A DNA stretch of 18,931 bases, taken from positions 1 to 18,931 of the forward strand of contig URJF01000015.1 in assembly GCA_900548085.1 (NCBI GenBank), read 5' to 3'. Source of the stretch: an uncultured Oscillospiraceae bacterium (lineage in GTDB: Bacteria > Bacillota > Clostridia > Oscillospirales > Acutalibacteraceae). Of the stretch, positions 1 to 6,733 are shown in pieces; the first letter of the stretch is position 1; the number at the start of each line of letters is the position of its first letter. A program made the position numbers and the translations under genes. The notes under the pieces were generated by a model. That model was not told the origin of the DNA. It searched no databases and saw only the letters and a list, made by a program, of their open reading frames with translations.

Positions 1-55
1 CCTGCGGCATCCTGCTCCCAAAGCAGGCACTCTAGCCAAACTGAGTTACACCTCG
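1..55 (-). tRNA. tRNA-Pro (anticodon TGG), 3' end cut off by the window edge
   Basis: Read on the minus strand from position 55, the sequence folds as a tRNA: acceptor strand CGAGGTG, a D arm closed by CTC/GAG, an anticodon stem CCTGC/GCAGG around the loop TTTGGGA (anticodon TGG, proline), then a short variable region and the 5' half of the T stem. The T loop, the 3' acceptor strand and any CCA lie beyond position 1. It is transcribed away from the alcohol dehydrogenase gene. No convincing minus-strand promoter could be fixed upstream of it. Confidence 0.9.
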
Positions 56-102
56 ATATATGTAAAACTCCTGTAGGAGTGATACGCATTATTTCCTAAT
101 GC

Positions 103-138
103 CTTGACATTTTACAATATCTAATGTTTTTTGTCAAG
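103..138. repeat. Inverted repeat between tRNA-Pro and the alcohol dehydrogenase
   Basis: CTTGACA (103-109) is mirrored by TGTCAAG (132-138), and the overlapping ACATT (107-111) by AATGT (123-127), giving a nested inverted repeat about 30 bases upstream of the probable -10 box of the dehydrogenase. It could be a protein-binding site, but it matches no operator I recognise. TTGACA at 104-109 is a perfect -35 hexamer yet has no -10 box at the right distance downstream. Confidence 0.4.
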
Positions 139-164
139 TAATTATTTCAATTTTTATGAATTTG

Positions 165-173
165 TGCTAAAAT
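165..173 (+). promoter_or_regulatory. Extended -10 promoter element for the alcohol dehydrogenase
   Basis: TGC followed by TAAAAT forms an extended -10 element about 24 bases before the TTG start at 197. The possible -35 (TTTCAA at 145-150, 17-base spacer) is poor, as is usual when the TGn extension is present. The element lies inside the longer open frame that begins at 131, which is one reason to reject that upstream start. Confidence 0.5.
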
Positions 174-196
174 ATAGAAAAAAGGAGCGTGATTTT

Positions 197-1327
197 TTGA
201 ATTGGAGTTTTAATTTACCGGTCCAAATTGAGTTTGGAACAGGAAAAAGAAAAGATATCAGAAAATTGATTGACCAAATAGGCGGCACAAAAGGTGTGCT
301 TGTGTGCTCTCACAGTTTTGCGAGCAACGGATTGGCAGATGAATTTTTGGAACTGAGTGGAGGAAAGCTCGTAGCCGTTTTCAGCGACATAAGGCCTAAT
401 CCGACTACAGACAATGTAAATGCTTGTGTTGAACTTATGCGCAGCAACAAGGCAGACTTTGCTGTTGCTTTGGGCGGAGGTTCACCTATGGATTGCTGCA
501 AGGCGGCTTGTGCTATTGCAAAGGGCAGTGACAAAATCGAGCCGTATCACAGCGGTGAAAAAGCTGTCAGCGCAGACGAAGCTATACCGATGATTGCTGT
601 TACCACCACATCGGGTACAGCTTCTGAGGTTACTAATATCTCAGTGCTTACAGATATTGCAAAGAATTTAAAGCAACCGATGAATGATCCGGCTATGTAT
701 CCCAAGATTGCTTTGATTGATCCGGAGCTTACGCTGACTGTACCTAAGCAAATTACTGCGTCTACAGGGCTTGATGTTTTGGCTCATGCCGTGGAAAGCT
801 ATTGGTCTACACTTAATCAGCCTATATGCACTGCTTGTTCAATTTATGCTGCAAAGCTCGTTTTTCAGTGGCTCGAAAAAGCATATAATGAGCCCGACAA
901 CCTTGAGGCAAGAGAAAAGATGGCAGAGGCGTCTATTGTGGCAGGTGTAGGCTTCAGTCATCCGAGAACTACAGGCTCCCACGCTTGTTCGTTCCCATTG
1001 ACCAATATTTACGGCGTACCTCACGGCGAGGCTTGTGCCTTTACATTGGATTATTTTGTAAGATTCAATGCTGACCACGTAGATGATGACGGCAGAATTA
1101 CTTATCTCGCAAAGGAATGTGGCTTTGACAGCCCGTATGCTATGGCAGATGAAATTATGAGGCTGAAAAAGGCTATGGGAATGCGCACTACACTGACTGA
1201 AATCGGATGTAAAACAGAGGATGAAATAGCCGAGCTCACCAAAAAGAGTATGTCAATGCTGATGAAAAGAAACCCGATAGAGCTGTCAGAAAAAAACATA
1301 TTGGATATGTACAAAAATCTTATGTGA
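197..1327 (+). CDS. Iron-containing alcohol dehydrogenase (group III)
   Basis: This 376-residue protein has the NAD(P)-dependent iron alcohol dehydrogenase fold, which interconverts aldehydes or ketones and alcohols in the cytoplasm. Visible motifs are the nucleotide-binding GGGSPMD at about residues 93-99, TTTSGTASEVT after it, and a complete metal-ligand set: D193, H197, H262 (in TTGSHA) and H276 (in PHGEA). The spacing is close to that of FucO. The frame is open back to a TTG at 131, but AAGGAG at 182-187 is well placed for the TTG at 197, giving MNWSFNLPVQIEFGTGK, the normal family N-terminus. The substrate is not readable; a butanol-dehydrogenase-like or phosphonoacetaldehyde-reductase-like role is possible, but no phosphonate or butanol genes are nearby. 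In a fermenting anaerobe it probably helps to reoxidise NADH. Confidence 0.88.
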   Translation: MNWSFNLPVQIEFGTGKRKDIRKLIDQIGGTKGVLVCSHSFASNGLADEFLELSGGKLVAVFSDIRPNPTTDNVNACVELMRSNKADFAVALGGGSPMDCCKAACAIAKGSDKIEPYHSGEKAVSADEAIPMIAVTTTSGTASEVTNISVLTDIAKNLKQPMNDPAMYPKIALIDPELTLTVPKQITASTGLDVLAHAVESYWSTLNQPICTACSIYAAKLVFQWLEKAYNEPDNLEAREKMAEASIVAGVGFSHPRTTGSHACSFPLTNIYGVPHGEACAFTLDYFVRFNADHVDDDGRITYLAKECGFDSPYAMADEIMRLKKAMGMRTTLTEIGCKTEDEIAELTKKSMSMLMKRNPIELSEKNILDMYKNLM

Positions 1328-1328
1328 G

Positions 1329-1357
1329 TTGCAACCTGAACATAAATATAGTATGAT
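1329..1357 (+). promoter_or_regulatory. Sigma70/SigA-type promoter of fprA
   Basis: TTGCAA (1329-1334) and TATGAT (1352-1357) are separated by exactly 17 bases and lie 31 bases before the fprA start, immediately after the dehydrogenase stop codon. FprA can therefore be transcribed independently of the upstream gene. No terminator hairpin is visible between the two genes, so readthrough is also likely. Confidence 0.6.
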
Positions 1358-1387
1358 GTAGCTATAAATGTTTTTGGAGGAAAGAAT

Positions 1388-2551
1388 ATGGCTGTTAATG
1401 TTACTGACAAAATAAAAAATATCGGTGTTAATGATTATGATATTGACCTATTCGAAGGTCAATATGTTCTCAAAAACGGAATGGCATATAATTCTTATGT
1501 TATATTGGATGATAAAATTGCCGTTTTTGATACCGTAGACAAGATTGCAATAGACAGATGGAGTGCTAATTTGGACGAGGTGTTGGAGAAAAAGACTCCC
1601 GACTACCTGATTGTTCAGCACCTTGAACCTGACCATAGCTGCGGAATACAGCTTTTTGCAGAAAAGTATCCGGATGCTAAGCTGGTTATGTCAGCAGGTG
1701 CTCTGCGTATGCTGCCGCAGTTTTGCGACATCGACAGCTCAAGAGTAATGGCTGTTAAGGAGGGCGACACTCTGGAGCTCGGCGAGCATAAGCTCACATT
1801 CATTATGGCACCGATGGTCCATTGGCCTGAGGTTATGGTTACCTATGAGAGCACCGAAAAAGTTCTCTTTTCTGCCGACGCTTTCGGAAAATTCGGCACT
1901 GCAGATGCAGATGAGGGATGGAATTGTGAGGCAAGAAGATACTATTTTAACATAGTAGGCAAGTACGGTACACAGGTGCAGAATTTGCTTAAAAAAGCCG
2001 CAGGTTTGGAGCTGAAAGCAATTTGTTCTCTGCACGGTCCTGTGCTCACTGATACTATTCCGGAGGTACTGAAGCTGTACAATACTTGGTCGTCATATGA
2101 GCCTGAGGACAGAGGTGTATTTATTGCTTGTGCCTCTATTCACGGAAATACGATGAAAGCTGCCGAGGAGATGAAACAGCTTCTTGAGAATAAGGGTTGT
2201 CCTCGTGTGGTTCTCGCAGATTTGACGAGAGAGGATATAGCAGAATGTGTGGAAGACGCATTCAGACACAGCGTGCTTTTGTGTATGGCATCGAGCTATG
2301 ATGCAGGCGTGTTTGCACCTATGGCTGATTTTATTCATCATTTGCAGTCTAAGGCGTACCAAAACAGAACTGTAGCACTCGTGGAGAATACTTCTTGGGC
2401 GCCAAGTGCTGTAAGAACTATGAAATCTGAATTTGAAAAAATGAAAAATATAAAGCTGCTGGATAAAACTGTGTCGATTAAGACAAGATTGACCAATGAT
2501 TCGAGAGCACAGTTAGGCGAGCTTGCAGATGAGATAATGAAAGAATTTTAG
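1388..2551 (+). CDS. fprA: FprA-type diiron flavoprotein (O2/NO reductase)
   Basis: This 387-residue cytoplasmic A-type flavoprotein reduces O2 to water, or NO to N2O, with electrons usually delivered by rubredoxin. The metallo-beta-lactamase-like half carries all six diiron ligands: H78, E80 and D82 in HLEPDH, then H145 (VHWPE), D164 (SADAFG) and H216 (LHGPV). The flavodoxin half runs from about residue 241, with the FMN phosphate loop SIHGNT at about 250-255. Length is normal for a stand-alone FprA with no fused rubredoxin or NADH domain. The start follows GGAGG at 1376-1380. The rubredoxin and reverse rubrerythrin at 12071-12807 are plausible partners. The stop codon is embedded in the ribosome binding site of the next gene. 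Physiological preference for O2 over NO cannot be read from the sequence. Confidence 0.93.
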   Translation: MAVNVTDKIKNIGVNDYDIDLFEGQYVLKNGMAYNSYVILDDKIAVFDTVDKIAIDRWSANLDEVLEKKTPDYLIVQHLEPDHSCGIQLFAEKYPDAKLVMSAGALRMLPQFCDIDSSRVMAVKEGDTLELGEHKLTFIMAPMVHWPEVMVTYESTEKVLFSADAFGKFGTADADEGWNCEARRYYFNIVGKYGTQVQNLLKKAAGLELKAICSLHGPVLTDTIPEVLKLYNTWSSYEPEDRGVFIACASIHGNTMKAAEEMKQLLENKGCPRVVLADLTREDIAECVEDAFRHSVLLCMASSYDAGVFAPMADFIHHLQSKAYQNRTVALVENTSWAPSAVRTMKSEFEKMKNIKLLDKTVSIKTRLTNDSRAQLGELADEIMKEF

Positions 2552-2562
2552 GAGGTGTTCCT

Positions 2563-3165
2563 ATGAAAAATCAAAATATGAAAAAGGTTATTTTTTCTGT
2601 TATAGGTGTTGTGGTAGTTGTGGCAATTATCGTTGCTGTGGCTACTCATAAGCCCGCCGACAGCGGAAAGAATACGACGGCCTCTGCTCCCCGGAGTTCG
2701 ACATCACAACAGGTTGAGTCTTCGTCAAATACTACTGCTCAGTCCGCGGAGCAGAACTCCTCTACTACGAAAAGTACAACAAAATCTTCCGACACTACCG
2801 CAAAGGGCGGCGACAGCAAAGCACCGGCGGCAATCAGTGGGGGATATTGGTATTTGTATGACGAAAAGAATACTGCTTGCTATGTGTTCTCCTTCGGCGA
2901 CAACGGCGCTGTGGATTTAGCTGTTTTCAGCGAGGATAACATCAATGAAGAAGATGCAAAATACTTTACCGGATATGCTGAGTATAAGCTCAATGGCAAG
3001 ACAATAACATTCAAAAAACTTCCAAAAGAAATTTTGCTAAAGGATATTAAACTTACTCTTAACGGCAATAATTTGGTGTATGACGGCAAAAATCTCGCTC
3101 ATCACGATGACTTGAAGATGGATTATGCTATCGGTTATAAAACTGCACTTGATATGCTGAAATAA
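2563..3165 (+). CDS. Membrane-anchored Ser/Thr-rich extracytoplasmic protein of unknown function
   Basis: I do not recognise a family for this 200-residue protein. It has a short basic N-terminus, one hydrophobic segment at about residues 10-27, a low-complexity Ser/Thr/Gln linker at about 30-90, and a folded-looking C-terminal domain of about 110 residues that is rich in aromatic residues and alternating hydrophobic strands (starting GGYWYLYDEKN), suggesting a small beta domain outside the membrane. There is no lipobox cysteine, so the N-terminal segment is either an uncleaved anchor or a signal peptide. The ribosome binding site AGGAGGTG (2550-2557) overlaps the fprA stop codon, so it is translated right behind FprA in the same transcript. 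Codon use looks like that of its neighbours. Confidence 0.75.
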   Translation: MKNQNMKKVIFSVIGVVVVVAIIVAVATHKPADSGKNTTASAPRSSTSQQVESSSNTTAQSAEQNSSTTKSTTKSSDTTAKGGDSKAPAAISGGYWYLYDEKNTACYVFSFGDNGAVDLAVFSEDNINEEDAKYFTGYAEYKLNGKTITFKKLPKEILLKDIKLTLNGNNLVYDGKNLAHHDDLKMDYAIGYKTALDMLK

Positions 3166-3174
3166 AGTCAAAAA

Positions 3175-3220
3175 CAACCCATGCAAAGCTTTTTAGCTAT
3201 GCGTGGGTTGCTTTGTTTTT
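3175..3220. terminator. Rho-independent terminator between convergent genes
   Basis: A 16-base-pair stem with one mismatch (3175-3190 with 3195-3210) and a TTTT loop is followed by CTTTGTTTTT. On the opposite strand the flank also reads as a T-rich tract, so the same hairpin probably ends both the fprA transcript and the GH51 transcript coming from the right. Confidence 0.85.
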
Positions 3221-3236
3221 GTGTCAGAGAAGATTA

Positions 3237-5633
3237 TTATTTTCTTCTCTTTTTATTTTTGTTGTTTTTCTTCGGCTTAGCATTTTTGTTGATTATTCTG
3301 GTATATACCATATAGCCGGCACCTGTTGCGATTATGAAAATCAGTGCGAATACCACTATGCCTATTTTAGCCGAGGCAGGCATATACGACTTGGTTTTTA
3401 GGTCGATGTTGTCAGGCAGTTTGTACAGTCCCGTGCCATTGTTCTCGCCGTATGCAACACGGATTACATTTACACTGTATGCACCCAGAGATGAGGTGAA
3501 GCCGTTTTTGTTGCTTTCTATTGTAGCTTCTGTAGGAGCTACAGTCTGTTTATTCAGCTCGTTTGCGGCGGACTTGTATTTGTTCGAGATGCTCTGATTA
3601 GATACTAAGTTTATGTTGTCAAAGCCCTTTATGTTGACCGTTACTTTTTTGCCGGAGGGGTTTGTGTTTATGAGCTTTATGTACAGCACCTGTGCGTCCT
3701 CGTCTACAGTTACGCTTTGATATATTCCGTCTGCCACGGATTTTGTGTCAATGTACTTTGTACCCAAATTGTTTGAAAACAGCATTTGTGTGTAGTAGTT
3801 TGGAGTATAAACCACATTTTGACTGTCAAACCATATCATATTCACATTCCAAGAGTTAGAGTTGATTTTTGCAAATGTGGGGGCATACGATGCCATTTTG
3901 ACAATGTCACTGTTGCGCTCAAAGCCGGTCATATATCCTGCTTCTTCAGCGGCGGAGTAGATGTTGTTCTTTGTTATCATAGTGCCAAAGCCCGGTGATA
4001 CGCTGGCGTATTCGCCTACAAACACTTTAGCGCCGTCACGGTCATAGCTGTCATATCTGTCGTTGTGGTTCATCATATAGTTGTCGTAGGCGTAATAGTG
4101 TTCGTCAACTACAGTGTCGGAATATTTAGAATTTATTGTTTCCCAAGCGGAATTAAAGTATTCTCCGTCGGCTGACGGTCCTGACGATGATATGACTGTT
4201 ATGTCGGAATATTTTTCGTTGACTGCCTTTTTTAGTGCATCAAAGTTTCTGAAATATACATCACCCCAGTTTTCATTTCCGAGCCCTATATATTTTATGT
4301 TGAACGGTGCTTCGTGCCCGTTTGCAGCACGGATTGCACCCCAATATGTTGTCTTGCTGTCACCGTTTGCATATTCTATCAGGTCGAGAACATCCTGAGT
4401 GTAATTTTCAAATTCGTCTGTGCCCGGACGGAGTGCAACAGTATCCAGATAATGCTCAAAATCAGCTTCACTCTTTATTTTGAGCGAGTCGATATATTTT
4501 GTGCGTTCTGCTATTTTGTCCGTATCTTTTTCATCATAGCCCTTTTCATTTATGAGATATGATTTCCATTCGCTGTCAGACATAGACGCTTTTTTCAGTG
4601 CGTCCACATGGTCGTCGTATCCGTTTCTGCCTTGGCAGGTGAGACCCACATTCACTATCGGTATAGCTTTTGCGCCTAAGTCCTCACATAGCTGAAAATA
4701 CTCGTGGTAGCCCATAGCCGATGTGTTGTTGTAGTAGTTTCCGTTATCATCGTTTGCCCATACATTTGCACATTGCTTGCGTTCTTCGAGCGCACCTACT
4801 GTGTCTTTCCAATTATAGAGATGCTCTAGATCATTGCCTTCGGCGAGACATCCGCCGGGAAAACGGATGAATGACGGCTTTAGGTTTTTGAGTGCTGTTA
4901 CCAAGTCGCTGCGCAGAGTGGTGTACTTCCACTGACTGTTACCGTAGCCATAGCTGTCGCATGGAACAAGAGATGCAAAGTCGAATTGCAGTGAGCCCTT
5001 GCCGTTGAATACTATTGCCAGACCTCCGTCCTCAGTTTTGGCTGACTTGATTTTTGTATTTACTTTTGTCCAAGCTTTTGTGCTTATGTTTGAGGTGTTC
5101 AGCTCTACAGAATTGTTTTTGTTGCTCTTTGAATCGAGATAAATACTGACAGTTCCGTCAAAATCGATATTCTTTATGTAGCACGAAAAATCGTATTCGG
5201 TATTAGCCTTAAATCCCATGTCGGGCATAGCTGCAGATTTTGAGACGTACTTGTCTGTTTTGTACTTGTACAGCTCGGTAAAGCCGGCGTTGCGTATTGT
5301 ACCTATTCCGTCTACGGTCAGTGATTCGTAGGTAGGATTTTTTTCGCTCATTCCGTCACCGGTTGATATTACGGCTCTTATTTTGTCGAAAGACCATCCG
5401 CTTTCGGGTTTAGATGAATATTCAAAACTGCCGTTGTTCACCATTTGAGACACAAGACCACCGTCGCAGGCATAGCTGATGTCCTCTATAAACAAACCGT
5501 ACAGGTCACTGCTGACCTCGTGGGATATATTTTTTTTGTCAATATTGAGCACATTGCCGGACGCATAAGCGGTAGTTGCACCGCCGCATATAATCAGCGT
5601 CAGGGTTAGTAAAAAACAAATTATTTTTTTCAT
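3237..5633 (-). CDS. Membrane-anchored GH51 alpha-L-arabinofuranosidase
   Basis: This 798-residue enzyme is predicted to remove terminal alpha-L-arabinofuranosyl groups from arabinoxylan or arabinan at the cell surface. It has a signal peptide (residues 1-25, ending TTAYAS), then the GH51 opening LYGLFIEDISYACDGGL, a beta-sandwich insert at about 90-225 resembling a CBM4/9 module, FIRFPGGCLAEGN, the acid/base motif GLGNENWG (E454) and the probable nucleophile in FVGEYAS (E541). The C-terminus has a hydrophobic segment at about 757-778 followed by a strongly Lys/Arg-rich tail, so the enzyme appears to be held in the membrane with the catalytic part outside. It starts after AAGGAGAGG. It is divergent from the muramidase genes and is not in an obvious polysaccharide operon. 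Catalytic assignment is firm; substrate is inferred from the family. Confidence 0.88.
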   Translation of the reverse strand: MKKIICFLLTLTLIICGGATTAYASGNVLNIDKKNISHEVSSDLYGLFIEDISYACDGGLVSQMVNNGSFEYSSKPESGWSFDKIRAVISTGDGMSEKNPTYESLTVDGIGTIRNAGFTELYKYKTDKYVSKSAAMPDMGFKANTEYDFSCYIKNIDFDGTVSIYLDSKSNKNNSVELNTSNISTKAWTKVNTKIKSAKTEDGGLAIVFNGKGSLQFDFASLVPCDSYGYGNSQWKYTTLRSDLVTALKNLKPSFIRFPGGCLAEGNDLEHLYNWKDTVGALEERKQCANVWANDDNGNYYNNTSAMGYHEYFQLCEDLGAKAIPIVNVGLTCQGRNGYDDHVDALKKASMSDSEWKSYLINEKGYDEKDTDKIAERTKYIDSLKIKSEADFEHYLDTVALRPGTDEFENYTQDVLDLIEYANGDSKTTYWGAIRAANGHEAPFNIKYIGLGNENWGDVYFRNFDALKKAVNEKYSDITVISSSGPSADGEYFNSAWETINSKYSDTVVDEHYYAYDNYMMNHNDRYDSYDRDGAKVFVGEYASVSPGFGTMITKNNIYSAAEEAGYMTGFERNSDIVKMASYAPTFAKINSNSWNVNMIWFDSQNVVYTPNYYTQMLFSNNLGTKYIDTKSVADGIYQSVTVDEDAQVLYIKLINTNPSGKKVTVNIKGFDNINLVSNQSISNKYKSAANELNKQTVAPTEATIESNKNGFTSSLGAYSVNVIRVAYGENNGTGLYKLPDNIDLKTKSYMPASAKIGIVVFALIFIIATGAGYMVYTRIINKNAKPKKNNKNKKRRK

Positions 5634-5664
5634 ATTTGTTACCTCTCCTTTGAGTAATGTGTTA

Positions 5665-5673
5665 ATTATAGCA
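5665..5673 (-). promoter_or_regulatory. Extended -10 promoter of the GH51 gene
   Basis: On the minus strand TGC is followed directly by a perfect TATAAT, about 31 bases upstream of the GH51 start and upstream of its ribosome binding site (5645-5651). A -35 box at the expected distance is AT-rich (TTTTAT), again consistent with an extended -10 promoter. The rest of the divergent intergenic region (to 5835) shows no repeat or operator I could identify. Confidence 0.6.
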
Positions 5674-5835
5674 TATCGGTGCTTGTGATAAAAGATAAAA
5701 TGCAGTTTTTTAATCTAATTGTAACCCTGCCGTGTGTTGCAATAAGTCCAGTATATTTTGTAAATTTTGAAAAAAGTGTGTGCTTTTTGTGGCAATTCGG
5801 TTATTTTTGTGATAGTATGTAATAAGAGGTAAAAT

Positions 5836-6708
5836 ATGTCGACTAAAACAAAACACAAGAAAAAACACACTGCTAAAAAAAAGAATACAAAAATAACAAA
5901 AAAACCAAAAACAAAATCCAATGTCCGTAAAAAGAAGAAGGCTGCCGCAAAGGTTGGCGCAGGCTTAGACAGACGGAGAAAAATCACAGTTGCAGTCAGT
6001 ACCATTCTGGTTGTGATTATTGCGATTACCGTTGTCATTGCGGCACAAAACAGCGAAAAACATAATTTCCTTAATACAGACAAGGACATTGCATACGGTA
6101 TAGACGTATCGTCCCACAACGGCAAAATAGATTGGAAAACCGTAAGCGAGAATGTGGATTTTGCATTTATCAGAGTAGGCTACAGAGGATACACCGAGGG
6201 CGAACTTAACGAGGACAAGTTTTCTAAAAAGAATCTTGCAGAGGCACAAAAGGCAGGCGTTCCCGTAGGCGTTTACATATATTCTCAGGCCATAAACGAA
6301 AAAGAGGCTGAGGAGGAGGCAGATTTTGCGGTACAAATTGCAAAAAAATATGATGTCACTCTGCCGATTTTTGTTGATTGCGAATACGCTTATTCAAAGG
6401 GCGGACACACAGGCAGACTCCATTCGGCGAAGCTGAGCAAAAAGGAAATGACAGCTGTAGTAAACGCTTTTTGTAAAAGAATAAAAAAATTGGGATACAC
6501 ACCGGGAGTGTATGCATCTACATATTTTTATGAGTCCGTTTTTGACTCTAAAAATATTACACACGATGCATTCATTTGGTTAGCAGATTATAACAAAAAA
6601 GTTACCTATGACGGCGATTATGACATTTGGCAAAAAACCGAAAAAGGTAGCTGCGACGGTGTGTCATCTAAGTATGTGGATATCGACTACTGGTACCAAA
6701 AGAAGTAG
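5836..6708 (+). CDS. GH25 muramidase with a cytoplasmic Lys-rich tail and a membrane anchor
   Basis: This 290-residue protein hydrolyses beta-1,4 links between N-acetylmuramic acid and N-acetylglucosamine in peptidoglycan. Residues 1-49 are extremely rich in Lys/Arg, about 51-70 form one transmembrane helix (VAVSTILVVIIAITVVIAA), and the GH25 domain fills about 86-290. The opening YGIDVSSHNG supplies the conserved D90, and FVDCEY contains the D-x-E pair D181/E183. IRVGYRGY and the closing DIDYW are also family hallmarks. Topology predicts a cytoplasmic tail with the enzyme outside. It starts after AAGAGG at 5824-5829. The next gene begins 25 bases downstream and encodes a paralogue, so the two probably form one operon. 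The host's own wall is the likely target, in remodelling rather than defence, but that is inference. Confidence 0.88.
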   Translation: MSTKTKHKKKHTAKKKNTKITKKPKTKSNVRKKKKAAAKVGAGLDRRRKITVAVSTILVVIIAITVVIAAQNSEKHNFLNTDKDIAYGIDVSSHNGKIDWKTVSENVDFAFIRVGYRGYTEGELNEDKFSKKNLAEAQKAGVPVGVYIYSQAINEKEAEEEADFAVQIAKKYDVTLPIFVDCEYAYSKGGHTGRLHSAKLSKKEMTAVVNAFCKRIKKLGYTPGVYASTYFYESVFDSKNITHDAFIWLADYNKKVTYDGDYDIWQKTEKGSCDGVSSKYVDIDYWYQKK

Positions 6709-6733
6709 TCATTAACAGTGAGGAGAATTATAT

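Noticed and set aside
131..196. N-terminal extension of the alcohol dehydrogenase from a TTG at 131
   Set aside because: It has no ribosome binding site, contains the probable -10 element, and encodes 22 residues that do not fit the family; the TTG at 197 has a good AAGGAG.
2618..2920. 100-residue open frame in a second frame inside the anchored protein gene
   Set aside because: It is a low-complexity, Arg/Leu/Ser-rich shadow of the Ser/Thr linker with no ribosome binding site.
3334..4562. Several plus-strand open frames opposite the GH51 gene
   Set aside because: They are short and overlapping, lack ribosome binding sites and known motifs; the minus-strand frame has catalytic motifs along its length.
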